Origin: Betaproteobacteria bacterium Ga0077540
GTDB lineage: Bacteria > Pseudomonadota > Gammaproteobacteria > Burkholderiales > Methylophilaceae
DNA: 64,000 nucleotides
Reading direction: 5' to 3'
NCBI GenBank assembly: GCA_001464125.1
Contig: LNEP01000015.1
Location: forward strand, 50,639 to 114,638
Part shown: positions 27,577 through 39,213 of the stretch, piece by piece
How positions within the stretch are numbered: position 1 is the stretch's first letter
Layout of the letters: each line of letters starts with the position of its first letter
Notes under the pieces: model-generated
Database searches by the model: none
Seen by the model: only the letters and a program-made list of their open reading frames with translations
What the model was told of the DNA's origin: nothing
Program-made: the position numbers and the translations under genes

Positions 27577-27860
27577 CATGCTTAGTCTTTTATAAAAATC
27601 TATAAATTTCATTTGCTTAGCGCTAACACTTTAGTTTCTTGTTTAATTTTGGTGCGTTTTCCCTTACTTTGCACCACTTGTGCTCCGTGCCATCAACCGT
27701 TTTTCAAACAGTCATCTTAGCGACTAGGCTAAATTGTGCGCCAATTGCCAGTGCACATACTTTTACAAAACGCTGGCATAAATAGTGCTTATCAAACTCA
27801 AACATACCATTATTTGTTAGCACACTAATAGTTAAAGGCCTTCTTATCAATCATCTAAAA
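27577..27860. other. Intergenic segment, no gene seen
   Basis: AT-rich gap upstream of the PAS-PAS-GGDEF-EAL gene. It should carry that gene's promoter. I see no small ORF with a convincing ribosome binding site and no RNA fold. Confidence 0.45.
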
Positions 27861-29960
27861 GTGATTTCTCGCGAGCCAGATGCGGCTTTTGTGCATGACC
27901 GTCAACTCATGCTGAACAAGCTCGTCGACAATCTAAAAGGCATGGTGTATTGCAATATTTATGACGACTATTGGACCATGCTGTACGTGAGCAACGGCAG
28001 TATTGAGCTCACCGGTTACACGCCGCAGCAACTTATCCGTAATTTGACCATTTCTTATGAAGAGGTGATTGCACAAGACCACCGCGCATACGTGCGCGAC
28101 GAGATTGCCAAGGCAGTTGCACTCAAGACTTCGTTTGAGATTGAGTATCAGATACAACATGCCAATGGCCACACCATTTGGGTGAGTGAACGTGGCTACC
28201 CTATTTTTGATGTGCATGGGCAAGTGCAAGCAATCGAAGGTTACATTCAAGATATTTCAGACAGAAAAAATGTAGAAGACTCACTTAAAAAAGCGGAGGC
28301 GCGTTATCGCTCCATTTTTGAAAATGCGATTGAAGGCATTTTTCAAAGCACATTAGATGGTCAGTATTTAGTTGCTAATCCTGCACTCGCTGGCATTTAC
28401 GGTTATGAGTCTAGCGAAGAGTTGATTCAGGCACTCAACAATATTCAACATCAACTCTATGTATTGCCAACGCGGCGCGATGAATTTGTGAAAGAAATTG
28501 CCAGCAAGGGCAAAGTGCAAAACTTTCAATCACAAATCTACCGTAAAGATAAATCCATTATTTGGATTTCTGAGAATGCGCGTTTGGTGTACGACAAACA
28601 TAACCAGCCTATTTATTACGAAGGCACGGTTGAAGATATTACCGATTTAAAAAATCATGCGGTTGAGATTGAGTATCAAGCGACGCATGACCACTTAACT
28701 GGCCTGCCCAATCGCTATATATTGAATGACCGTTTGCAGCAATCCATCAACTTTGCCCACCGCTATCAATCCATGTTAGCCGTGGTATTTGTAGACTTGG
28801 ATCAATTTAAGTTGATTAATGACAGCATGGGCCACTCTGTGGGTGACCAACTGTTGGTCTCAGTATCACAGCTTATTTCCAGCAATGTGCGTGAAATTGA
28901 TACTGTGGTGCGTTTGGGCGGCGATGAGTTTGTGATTTTGATTCCGAATGTACACAGCAAAGAGGATATTGAGCATAGCTTGAGCCGAATGCTCGACAAC
29001 CTGTCGAAGCCGCTTACTATCAATAACTTTAATTTCAATATCACCTGCAGCATGGGGATTAGTGTTTACCCCAATGATGGCAACGACCCCGACACGCTGC
29101 TTAAAAATGCAGACTCCGCTATGTTTAAAGCCAAGCATGCTGGCAGAAACAACTTTCAATTTTTCACGCCTGAGCTCAATGATATTCTGACCGATCGCTT
29201 TAATTTGGAATATAAATTAAGACATGCGGTGGAGCGAGATGAGTTTATTTTGCATTACCAGCCAAAATACAACCTCTCCACTGGCGATATTTGTGGTGCA
29301 GAAGCACTGATACGTTGGCAGCCCAATGATGAAGCGCTGATTTATCCGCTGACGTTTATTCAAATTGCCGAGGAGACTGGTTTAATTGTCAGAATTGGCC
29401 AGTGGGTACTTGAAACGGCCTGCCGTAAAGCCAAACAGCTACACACCATCACTGGTAAGCACCTACCCATTGCGGTTAACGTCTCGCCCAAGCAATTCCG
29501 CCAACCCGACTTTGTTAAGATAGTTCAACAGACGCTACTGCAAACCGGATTAACGCCATCATCGCTAGAGCTTGAAATCACCGAAAATATCATGATTGAG
29601 GACATGCCAAAGTTTATCGATACGCTGCAGCAACTCAAACAGATTGGTGTGAGATTATCCCTAGACGATTTTGGCACTGGCTACTCCAGTTTTTCATACT
29701 TAAAAGATTTTCCTATCGATCAACTGAAAATTGACCGCAGCTTTATCAGCGCAATTGAGCAAGATAACGCCAATATGGCGATCTTAAAAGCCATTATCTT
29801 TCTGGGGCAAAGTTTGGGCTTACGTGTTGTGGCCGAGGGTGTGGAAACGCAATTTCAGCATGACTTTTTAACCTCGGTAAATTGTGATGAAGTACAAGGC
29901 TATTACCTAAGTAAGCCACTACCCGAACATACTTTTGATTCGCTTATTTTAAGCAGCTAA
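27861..29960 (+). CDS. PAS-PAS-GGDEF-EAL cyclic-di-GMP enzyme
   Basis: 699 aa without membrane helices. Two PAS domains (about 20-130 and 145-265, each with a HTIWVSE / SIIWISE type core) precede GGDEF (about 275-435) and EAL (about 450-695). Both active motifs are intact: GGDEF preceded by inhibition site REID, and AEALIRW followed by DDFGTGYSSFSYL. It could make or break c-di-GMP, with the PAS domains choosing. The start is uncertain: GTG 27861 has no clear ribosome binding site, and ATG 27909 is an alternative that would keep both PAS domains. Confidence 0.9.
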   Translation: MISREPDAAFVHDRQLMLNKLVDNLKGMVYCNIYDDYWTMLYVSNGSIELTGYTPQQLIRNLTISYEEVIAQDHRAYVRDEIAKAVALKTSFEIEYQIQHANGHTIWVSERGYPIFDVHGQVQAIEGYIQDISDRKNVEDSLKKAEARYRSIFENAIEGIFQSTLDGQYLVANPALAGIYGYESSEELIQALNNIQHQLYVLPTRRDEFVKEIASKGKVQNFQSQIYRKDKSIIWISENARLVYDKHNQPIYYEGTVEDITDLKNHAVEIEYQATHDHLTGLPNRYILNDRLQQSINFAHRYQSMLAVVFVDLDQFKLINDSMGHSVGDQLLVSVSQLISSNVREIDTVVRLGGDEFVILIPNVHSKEDIEHSLSRMLDNLSKPLTINNFNFNITCSMGISVYPNDGNDPDTLLKNADSAMFKAKHAGRNNFQFFTPELNDILTDRFNLEYKLRHAVERDEFILHYQPKYNLSTGDICGAEALIRWQPNDEALIYPLTFIQIAEETGLIVRIGQWVLETACRKAKQLHTITGKHLPIAVNVSPKQFRQPDFVKIVQQTLLQTGLTPSSLELEITENIMIEDMPKFIDTLQQLKQIGVRLSLDDFGTGYSSFSYLKDFPIDQLKIDRSFISAIEQDNANMAILKAIIFLGQSLGLRVVAEGVETQFQHDFLTSVNCDEVQGYYLSKPLPEHTFDSLILSS

Positions 29961-30124
29961 CACGCTTTGCAAGCCCGCTCCTGCTTGCTGCTGCGTCACA
30001 TCTTTGCAAGCCCATGTCAGTCTTTTCTTACATTAATTTACCTTGTTCGCCTATAAATCCCCCCCTAAGTCATCACTAAAATATGACCAGTAATATTTAC
30101 ATTAAAAATATTGAGGAGATGATG

Positions 30125-30202
30125 ATGGGTAAATATTTAATCGCTTGGTTACTAGGTGTACCTGGGATTGTATTGGTACTGATCTATTTTTTCATGAACT
30201 AA
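30125..30202 (+). CDS. 25-aa single-span membrane peptide
   Basis: MGKYLIAWLLGVPG followed by a fully hydrophobic segment and FFMN. A strong ribosome binding site (GAGGAG) precedes three tandem ATGs; the third is the best spaced. Short proteins with this AWLLGVP pattern recur as unnamed small membrane proteins in proteobacteria. It follows a GGDEF-EAL gene and precedes a ferritin-like gene by 42 bp, so it may be the first gene of that operon. Confidence 0.68.
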   Translation: MGKYLIAWLLGVPGIVLVLIYFFMN

Positions 30203-30244
30203 ACGTTGTTGCGTTAACTTGATAATTGAATGAAAGGTTAAACG

Positions 30245-30814
30245 ATGAAAATTGAAAACCCGATGCATACTAATCACAATAATCACGGCGCACCTTTTGC
30301 GCTAGATATTAAATCTATACGTACTAATGCACGCAAGCATGTAGACGAAGGTGCGCAAACTGCTTCTTACCGAGGCAATGTGGATGAGATTATTCATTTA
30401 TTGAATCACTCATTAGCAACCGAGTTGGTATGTGTACTGCGATATAAACGCCATTACTTTACTGCCTCTGGCATCCATGCACAGTCGATTGCTAATGAAT
30501 TTAATATCCATGCGCAAGAAGAGCTAGCACATGCAGACTTGATTGCAGAACGTATTGTGCAGTTGGGTGGTGAACCAGACTTTTCGCCGGACACCCTCAC
30601 CAAACGTAGCCATGCGGACTATGCTCCATGCCTGAGCTTAGAAGAGATGATCAAAGAAAATTTGGTGGCCGAGAGAATTGCTATTGATGCTTACCGTGCA
30701 TTAATACGCCATATTGGTGATGATGACCCCACCACAAAACGCATGTTAGAGAGTATTCTTGCACAAGAGGAGGAGCATGCTGACGAGTTAGCCGACTGGA
30801 TTAAGACTACTTAA
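30245..30814 (+). CDS. Ferritin-like (bacterioferritin/Dps-type) protein
   Basis: 189 aa four-helix ferritin-like protein. The metal ligands are visible in pairs typical of the fold: Glu in SLATELVCVLRYKRH, the ExxH motif in HAQEELAHADLIAERI, Glu in ENLVAERIAIDAYR and ExxH in AQEEEHADELADW. An N-terminal His/Asn-rich tail precedes the core. It may store iron or protect against peroxide. It is larger than typical Dps and may belong to the bacterioferritin-like group often placed beside stress genes. AAAGGTTAAACG gives a reasonable ribosome binding site. Confidence 0.87.
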   Translation: MKIENPMHTNHNNHGAPFALDIKSIRTNARKHVDEGAQTASYRGNVDEIIHLLNHSLATELVCVLRYKRHYFTASGIHAQSIANEFNIHAQEELAHADLIAERIVQLGGEPDFSPDTLTKRSHADYAPCLSLEEMIKENLVAERIAIDAYRALIRHIGDDDPTTKRMLESILAQEEEHADELADWIKTT

Positions 30815-30859
30815 CTTTTTGATAGTGTTTTCTTTTTTTAATTGATATGGGAGATAAAA

Positions 30860-31069
30860 ATGAAATTGAATAAATTGGCTTTAAGCGTATTACTGTTGAC
30901 AACATTTATTGGTCTGACCGCCTGTCAAGAAAAAGGGCCTGCAGAAAAAGCGGGTGAAAGTATTGATAATGCTGTGGAAAACATGGGCGACAAAATTGAA
31001 GATGCTACTGACGACGCTGGCGATAAAGTTGAAGAGGCTGGTGACGCGATTGAAGATAAAACGGATTAA
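30860..31069 (+). CDS. Small acidic amphipathic lipoprotein
   Basis: 69 aa from ATG 30860 (GGGAG upstream). A lipoprotein signal ends in the lipobox LTAC. The mature part is a strongly acidic helix built of heptad-like repeats (IDNAVENMGDKIEDATDD ... GDKVEEAGDAIED). This looks like the envelope stress lipoproteins with YtxH-like or LEA-like helices, but no named family is certain. It follows the ferritin-like gene by 45 bp, probably in the same operon. Confidence 0.78.
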   Translation: MKLNKLALSVLLLTTFIGLTACQEKGPAEKAGESIDNAVENMGDKIEDATDDAGDKVEEAGDAIEDKTD

Positions 31070-31108
31070 CCGATTTTGTAATCACTAAAGTGTTGCACGT
31101 GTAATCAA

Positions 31109-31151
31109 CGCAGCCTACGAGTAATAAACAGTTTGGAGTTAGTAGGCTGCG
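31109..31151. terminator. Inverted repeat between lipoprotein and phospholipase D genes
   Basis: CGCAGCCTAC and GTAGGCTGCG pair perfectly with a 23-base loop. It lies between two converging genes. The loop is long for a terminator, but a bidirectional terminator is the simplest reading. The right side has TTTCTTTT. Confidence 0.6.
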
Positions 31152-31180
31152 CTGATTTCTTTTGGTTTGTATGTGATTCG

Positions 31181-32605
31181 TTACAGTAATTTTTCTACCG
31201 TTCTGGAAAAACGCTCTTTCACTTTATCTGTAAATGGTCTTTGCTTCCATGCTTCTAGCTTAATTTTTCTTGCTTTCCTTTTATCTTTTGCAAATTTGGC
31301 ATCCAACTGTTTAGCCGTTTTTTTACCTAGTACCACCACATCTACTTCTGCATTTAACGTTGCACTGCGGTAATCAAAGTTAGAGCTGCCCACCACGGAC
31401 CAAACATCATCCACTGATATGGTTTTAGCATGTAACACCGCTGCATCCATTTCATAAATATTGATCCCTGCTTCTAACAAATCTTCGTAGTGAGAACGTT
31501 GCACGTTAATAGACATGGTGGAATCTGAAAGGCCAGGCAAAATTAGCTCAACCATCACCCCACGCTTAGCGGCATCTATCAGGGCGCTTTTTTGCTCTTG
31601 GGTTGGCACAAAGTAGGCTGAATTCATGACTATTTTTTTGGCCGCATTTGAAATCGCTGCAACCAACGTTGCGTAAAAATAATGCTTGTCGTCTTTGGGT
31701 GAGCTACCAATCACGTGAATATATTGGTTACCCGCTTTCACTTGCTGCGGAAAAAAGTCTGTCTGATCTATCGGCTGGCTGGTGTCCCAATGTTCTAAAA
31801 ATAGCTTTTGTAGTTCTGCAACGGCTGGGCCATTGATGAGCAAATCTGTATCACGCCAATAGGCTTCCTGCGCGTTTTTAGGCGCCTCACTACCGCCAGA
31901 TGACCCAAATAAAGATTTACTTTGATACGTCACGCTTAAATTGACACCGCCGACAATCGCTACTTTGCCATCCACAATCAGCATTTTTCTGTGATCGCGG
32001 TGATTAATATCGTTGATGCCCTCAAGATCGATCGAATGATATTCAGTCAGTTTAATGCCAGCATCTTTCAGCCTTTGTAAAAAGGCTTTATCGGTATACA
32101 AGCTGCCATAGGCATCATAAATAATATGGATTGCAACACCCTGGGCACGCTTTTTTAGAAGCAATGCTTCTAATGTGGTCCATCTATACTTAATGTTTTC
32201 AAAGATAAAGTATTCAAGGTTGATATGCTTTTTTGCATTCCCTATTGCATCAAATACGGCTTTAAATGTTTGCTCGCCATCAAACAATAGTTGCGTTTCA
32301 TTGCCAGAAATAAGGGCTTGGTTTGTAATGCCCTGCGTAATTTTCAGCTGCTTTTCCAGTAAGGCAACATCCTCTTCGGTCTCTGCTAATTTATTCAGGG
32401 TTTTATCAACGCGCTCTGTCGAATAGTTTTCTTCAATTCCCTTGATTGCCAAATCTTGATTGTCTGGGTTGGCGTTTTCAATCATTACTTTTGTATCTGG
32501 CACGGTCTGGCAACCACCCAATAGCGCAGCGCTCAATAACATGAGATAACTTATCTTAGCTAGATGAGAACTTGTCTTTATATTTGGAAGATGATTTGAA
32601 TGCAT
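31181..32605 (-). CDS. Phospholipase D / cardiolipin synthase family lipoprotein
   Basis: About 474 aa from ATG 32605; an ATG 36 bp upstream is also in frame. The N-terminus carries a lipoprotein signal (MLLSAALLGGC). Two HKD catalytic motifs are present: HRKMLIVD in the N-terminal half and HAKTISVD in the C-terminal half, each followed by Gly/Ser and Asn (GGVNLS, GSSNFD). The enzyme joins two phosphatidylglycerols or hydrolyses phosphodiester bonds. Cardiolipin synthase is likely, but the lipidation is unusual for ClsA and other PLD activities are possible. Confidence 0.85.
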   Translation of the reverse strand: MHSNHLPNIKTSSHLAKISYLMLLSAALLGGCQTVPDTKVMIENANPDNQDLAIKGIEENYSTERVDKTLNKLAETEEDVALLEKQLKITQGITNQALISGNETQLLFDGEQTFKAVFDAIGNAKKHINLEYFIFENIKYRWTTLEALLLKKRAQGVAIHIIYDAYGSLYTDKAFLQRLKDAGIKLTEYHSIDLEGINDINHRDHRKMLIVDGKVAIVGGVNLSVTYQSKSLFGSSGGSEAPKNAQEAYWRDTDLLINGPAVAELQKLFLEHWDTSQPIDQTDFFPQQVKAGNQYIHVIGSSPKDDKHYFYATLVAAISNAAKKIVMNSAYFVPTQEQKSALIDAAKRGVMVELILPGLSDSTMSINVQRSHYEDLLEAGINIYEMDAAVLHAKTISVDDVWSVVGSSNFDYRSATLNAEVDVVVLGKKTAKQLDAKFAKDKRKARKIKLEAWKQRPFTDKVKERFSRTVEKLL

Positions 32606-32801
32606 TGCTTTTAGCTTACAAAAAACGAATGTCGACCGCATGAATAATTAGCTCATATTACTATATTGCGCGTCAGCATATTGAGATGCATTGCAATAGG
32701 TCGGTAGTAAGCGCTTCTAATCTTGCTGACTGTGGTAATTCATCCACGATTTGCAATACTGCAAGCACAAATGCATATGATCACTACCATCTATTCATTG
32801 A

Positions 32802-33206
32802 TTACTTAGCTTGTGCCTGTGTAAGCGCTTTTCTAAACCCCATGGGATCTGAAATATTTGGAATAGGCGCCTGATTGAATCCTGTGCCTGAAATACTGAG
32901 TGATCCAAAATCAAACAGCCTGCCTAACACGCTCTGTGCCACCTCGACTGATTCCACTTTGGCAATGTTGATTTCAATGATATTTCTACTAATTAACCCT
33001 GTCTTTACCACGACTCGTTTATTGGTAATGGCCAGCTCAGTGGTCTTGTAACGGATATAAGCTATCACCAGTAACACCAACCCAATCACAACTGGTGTCA
33101 GTATCACACCAAAAAAGATAAGCGGAAACATTGACCACAAACTAATGCGTGCTTGATGCAGTATGGTTTCATCTGACAACAAAGAACCTTCAATATAACT
33201 CGCCAT
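32802..33206 (-). CDS. Bacterial PH-domain membrane protein (YdbS/bPH2 type)
   Basis: 134 aa. Two membrane helices (about 25-48) are followed by a bacterial pleckstrin-homology domain: TTELAITNKRVVVKTGLISRN and then NIAKVESVEVAQSVLGRL, the bPH2 signature. The function of such domains is not settled; they are membrane-associated. It is a single gene between the PLD-family gene and a GIY-YIG gene. Confidence 0.85.
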   Translation of the reverse strand: MASYIEGSLLSDETILHQARISLWSMFPLIFFGVILTPVVIGLVLLVIAYIRYKTTELAITNKRVVVKTGLISRNIIEINIAKVESVEVAQSVLGRLFDFGSLSISGTGFNQAPIPNISDPMGFRKALTQAQAK

Positions 33207-33237
33207 GTAACTTCCTTAATAGATCCATAATTTTGAA

Positions 33238-33489
33238 TTAACAGCTCACTAACTTCCACTTCTCTGCTGCGGAAAGCTGCTTTGTTGAATATTCCGCTAT
33301 AGATGCTTCTGAACGATTTGCATACGTAAACACTTTAAGCAGTTGTTTAGGTGGATGCGCTCGTGTATAACGCGCGCCCTTACCGCGCTGATGCGCCTGA
33401 TATCTTGCTGCCACATCCACCGTAATGCCTGTGTAGATGCTGCCATCCTGACATTCTATTAGATATAAATACCAATGCTTAGATTCCAT
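33238..33489 (-). CDS. GIY-YIG nuclease superfamily protein (UPF0213/YhbQ type)
   Basis: 83 aa from ATG 33489 (MESKHWYLYLIECQDG). The GIY-YIG signature reads YLYLIECQDGSIYTGITVDV, followed by the conserved Arg/Tyr in ARYQAHQRGKGARYT. The length fits the single-domain UPF0213 group. Longer starts are possible at 33498 and 33507. The role is probably DNA repair or processing, by family only. Confidence 0.85.
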   Translation of the reverse strand: MESKHWYLYLIECQDGSIYTGITVDVAARYQAHQRGKGARYTRAHPPKQLLKVFTYANRSEASIAEYSTKQLSAAEKWKLVSC

Positions 33490-33554
33490 CCTACCCATTG
33501 TAGCCAATTCACTTTGCTTGGTATCTTATTTTTTGATTTATGCTGTACTTAAAA

Positions 33555-33583
33555 TAACAAAAGCCCACAGAGGGCTTTTGTTA
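33555..33583. terminator. Bidirectional terminator after gyrB
   Basis: Perfect twelve-base arms TAACAAAAGCCC / GGGCTTTTGTTA with a five-base loop. On the minus strand it follows gyrB by about 57 bp and is flanked by T-rich sequence on that side. Confidence 0.9.
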
Positions 33584-33640
33584 CAGCTTAATAAATATCA
33601 GTTTTATATTAATCTTACTTGTAGTCAGAATTTATAAAAA

Positions 33641-36055
<2,415 letters not shown>

Positions 36056-36104
36056 TTAATGAATTGCTGGGTTTGAATTATTGATAGTCAAATAAACGGT
36101 TAGA

Positions 36105-37205
36105 TTAAATACGCATAGGCATGACGACATATTTATAATTTTCGTCATGCATAGTGGTGATTAAACAACTGCTATTGGCATCTGCAAATGAGAACACAAT
36201 ATCTTCATCTGCCACGTTGTTGAGCACATCAATTAAGTACGTCACGTTAAATCCAATATCTAACGCGTCTTTGTTGTAATCAATTTCTAGTTCTTCTTCT
36301 GCTTCTTCTTGCTCTGTATTTGTACTAATCAGTTTTAAATTATTTTGACTGAGCACCATACGAATACCGCGGTATTTCTCGTTAGATAAAATCGAAGCAC
36401 GTTGCATAGCAGTAAGCACCGCTAAACGATTCACGGTAAATGTATTTTGATGGCCTTGCGGAATCACGCGATTGTAATCAGGAAATTTGCCATCAATCAC
36501 TTTTGAAATTAATTTGATCTCACCAAAGGAAAAGTTGACTTGACCATTCGCAATTTCAATGCTGACTTCTTCTTCACTATCATTCAGTAATTTAATCAGC
36601 TCTAGCACGGTTTTACGCGGCAGAATCACTTCGGTTTTTTCGTAACTTTGCGCTAATGTCATCGAGGTATAACTTAAGCGGTGCCCATCGGTGCCCACAA
36701 TGTTCAATTGCTGACCATTCACTTCTAGCAATAAACCATTTAGGTAATAACGGATATCTTGCTGTGCCATAGCAAACTCTACTTGTTTTAATAGCTTTTT
36801 AAAGGCTAATTGGGTCAAGGTGAGTTGAATATGCTGACCGGCAGCCTTGGTCATCACTGGATAATCAGTAGCAGGTAACGTTTGTAAGTTAAACCGACTC
36901 TTACCTGCTTTTAACAGAATGCGGCTATCTTTGCTGGTTAAATCAATTTCTGATGAATCTGGTAAAGAACGGCAAATGTCTAACAACTTTTTGGCTGATA
37001 TCGTCGTGGATAAATCACCTGTTGATGCATTTTCAATCGTTAGAGAGATTTGCATTTCCAAATCTGTTGCCGTGAGCTGAATCTTATTCTGTTTTGCTTC
37101 CAATAATAAATTAGAAAGAATAGGTAATGTATGGCGTCTCTCCACTATCCCTGTGACATTGGTGAGTGGTTTTAATAACACTTCTCTGTTTATTTTAATT
37201 TGCAT
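36105..37205 (-). CDS. dnaN: DNA polymerase III sliding clamp (beta subunit)
   Basis: 366 aa, normal length. The N-terminus MQIKINREVLLKPLTNVTGIVE and the C-terminal end YKYVVMPMRI are characteristic of beta clamps, with three similar clamp domains between. It tethers polymerase III to DNA. It lies between dnaA and gyrB in the standard order, 58 bp upstream of gyrB. Confidence 0.97.
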   Translation of the reverse strand: MQIKINREVLLKPLTNVTGIVERRHTLPILSNLLLEAKQNKIQLTATDLEMQISLTIENASTGDLSTTISAKKLLDICRSLPDSSEIDLTSKDSRILLKAGKSRFNLQTLPATDYPVMTKAAGQHIQLTLTQLAFKKLLKQVEFAMAQQDIRYYLNGLLLEVNGQQLNIVGTDGHRLSYTSMTLAQSYEKTEVILPRKTVLELIKLLNDSEEEVSIEIANGQVNFSFGEIKLISKVIDGKFPDYNRVIPQGHQNTFTVNRLAVLTAMQRASILSNEKYRGIRMVLSQNNLKLISTNTEQEEAEEELEIDYNKDALDIGFNVTYLIDVLNNVADEDIVFSFADANSSCLITTMHDENYKYVVMPMRI

Positions 37206-37474
37206 AATGTTACCTAGTTTATTTTTATCTAATTAATAATTTAATATATATATAAAAACAATAGTAATAATAATGATGCCAAAATCTGTTGATACTTAAT
37301 ATAACTCAACAAAATCAGACAGTTAATTACTATTAGCTTTGTGTAAAACTTATCAAACTGCTGTGGATTATATGTGTATCAAATTTTGAAAATTATAAAC
37401 ACAATGCTTACTCATTATTTATCCACAACACATTTCACTACTTATCCACAACCCTGAATTTCTACTTACGCATA
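37206..37474. other. Candidate chromosomal origin (oriC), dnaA-dnaN intergenic
   Basis: The 269-bp gap has two perfect DnaA boxes TTATCCACA (37419-37427, 37442-37450), an inverted near-match TGTGGATTA (37362-37370) and other one-mismatch relatives. Next to them is a very AT-rich stretch (about 37210-37275) with alternating TA that can act as the unwinding element. Position between dnaA and dnaN is common for oriC. Confidence 0.75.
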
Positions 37475-38905
37475 TCAATCTCGAATGACTTGCGTTAAAA
37501 ACCCTATATCGCGCGCAATGGTCTGATCATTCAAACGCAACTGCTCAATTTCCTCACAAGCATGCATCACCGTGGTGTGATGGCGGCTGCCAAAAGCTTC
37601 GCCAATTTCCGGAAAGCTGTGATTGGTTAGCTCACGGGCTAAGCTCATGGCAATTTGTCTGGGCCTAGCAAAATTACGTGCACGTTTTTTGCTGTACATC
37701 TCGCTCACTTTAATCTTGTAATAATCCGCCACCGTTTTTTGGATATTTTCAATGGTGATTTGACGGCCACGCACCGCAATTAAGTCACGCAGCGCATCTT
37801 TAGCTAAGTGAATATCAATCGGGTGACCGGTAAAATTGGCCATGGCAATAATACGGTTGAGCGCACCTTCTAACTCGCGGACGCTGGAGCGTATTTGTTT
37901 TGCCACAAAAAACGCTACATCTTCATGCAGATGGATATTAACGCTTTCAGCTTTTTTAAGCAAAATGGCCACGCGCATTTCTAGTTCCGGTGGTTCAATC
38001 GCAACCGTCAACCCCCAACTAAAACGAGTACGTAAACGTTCATCTACATCGATGATTTCTTTAGGATACGTATCACAGGTGATGACAATTTGCTTCTTCT
38101 CCTCAATTAGCGTGTTAAACGCGTAAAAGAACTCTTCTTGAGTGCGCGTTTTTTTGGCAAAAAATTGAATATCATCAATCAACAACAAATCCAGAGAGTG
38201 ATATTGCTGCTTAAATTCATCAAACGCTTTGTTTTCATAAGCTTTGACGACATCAGACACATAGCGTTCGGCATGTAAATAACGAATATTGGCATTGGGC
38301 TTTTCTTGTTTGAGTTGATTCCCAATCGCTTGCAATAAATGAGTTTTACCCAACCCAACTCCGCCATAGATAAACAACGGGTTATATGCCTGCCCAGGAT
38401 TATCTGCAACTTGAATTGCCGCCGCGCGCGCTAATTGATTGGCACGCCCGGTCACATAGTTATCAAAGTTAAAAGCCAAGTTCAAGCCGGAAGCACGTTC
38501 ACTGGTGCGACGTTCGCTAGACTTGAGGTCACTATGGTTAGTGCGGCGTGGCTGTTTTGAGGCGCTAGCACTCGGCTCTATTTTAGAGGTGAGTGATGCA
38601 TGATCTTGGATAGCTTCTACAACTGAGCTTGATTTAGCACCGTTCGCAGTTTTTGTTAATGGTTTTTCCCCATTATGAATATCAAGTTCAATTTGTATAT
38701 GTTCGGGCAGTAACTCGTCGGCTAGCGTTTGGATTTTGGCGTAAAACTTGTCTTTTATCCATTGTTGTACGAAACGATTAGGCGCTAATAAGCGAATGGC
38801 ATCTGGCTGTACATCCACTTTTAATGGTTTTATCCAGGTATTGAATTGTTGCGGTGACAACTCTTTTTCAAACCGCAACAAACAAGTAGACCAAAAATTA
38901 TCCAT
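37475..38905 (-). CDS. dnaA: Chromosomal replication initiator DnaA
   Basis: 476 aa. An N-terminal helicase-loading domain (FNTWIKPL) is followed by a variable linker of about 50 residues, then the AAA+ domain with Walker A GGVGLGKTH and Walker B LLLIDDIQF, then the DNA-binding domain with the signature GSRHHTTVMHACEEI. It binds DnaA boxes and opens oriC. It is first in the minus-strand set; a DnaA box on each side suggests autoregulation. Confidence 0.98.
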   Translation of the reverse strand: MDNFWSTCLLRFEKELSPQQFNTWIKPLKVDVQPDAIRLLAPNRFVQQWIKDKFYAKIQTLADELLPEHIQIELDIHNGEKPLTKTANGAKSSSVVEAIQDHASLTSKIEPSASASKQPRRTNHSDLKSSERRTSERASGLNLAFNFDNYVTGRANQLARAAAIQVADNPGQAYNPLFIYGGVGLGKTHLLQAIGNQLKQEKPNANIRYLHAERYVSDVVKAYENKAFDEFKQQYHSLDLLLIDDIQFFAKKTRTQEEFFYAFNTLIEEKKQIVITCDTYPKEIIDVDERLRTRFSWGLTVAIEPPELEMRVAILLKKAESVNIHLHEDVAFFVAKQIRSSVRELEGALNRIIAMANFTGHPIDIHLAKDALRDLIAVRGRQITIENIQKTVADYYKIKVSEMYSKKRARNFARPRQIAMSLARELTNHSFPEIGEAFGSRHHTTVMHACEEIEQLRLNDQTIARDIGFLTQVIRD

Positions 38906-39129
38906 GCATACCCAAAAATTAAAAAACTGAATGAATTCAATAAGCTGAATTTTTATTATAATTATAAAACCACTTAACCAATTGATTTAATTAATTATTT
39001 TGTTTATTATACAAGATGGTTTTAATACAAGATTTTAGCGTGTTTAAGCCGACTTATCCACAGCTTATGTAAATAAATATCATTTAAATATTACTGGTAA
39101 ATGTATTGGTAGAATAAACAAAAAAATCA
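38906..39129. other. AT-rich segment upstream of dnaA with one DnaA box
   Basis: A divergent region between dnaA and rpmH. It has a perfect DnaA box TTATCCACA at 39054-39062 and long AT-rich runs. It holds the dnaA promoter and may act as a second origin element. No ORF is supported. Confidence 0.6.
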
Positions 39130-39159
39130 TTGACATACATAAGCAAAATGCGGTCTAAT
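39130..39159 (+). promoter_or_regulatory. Probable sigma-70 promoter for rpmH
   Basis: TTGACA at 39130-39135 and TCTAAT at 39154-39159 with 18 bases between. It sits 54 bp before the rpmH ATG and would drive rpmH-rnpA-yidD-yidC. Confidence 0.6.
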
Positions 39160-39213
39160 ACACGCCTTTGTAAAACACGTCAAACAAACGCCACAAGTGG
39201 CTCGGAGATTTAA

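Noticed and set aside
31109..31151. Perfect 10-bp inverted repeat considered as a recombination or attC site
   Set aside because: It lacks GTTRRRY/RYYYAAC cores and lies between converging genes, so a terminator is simpler.
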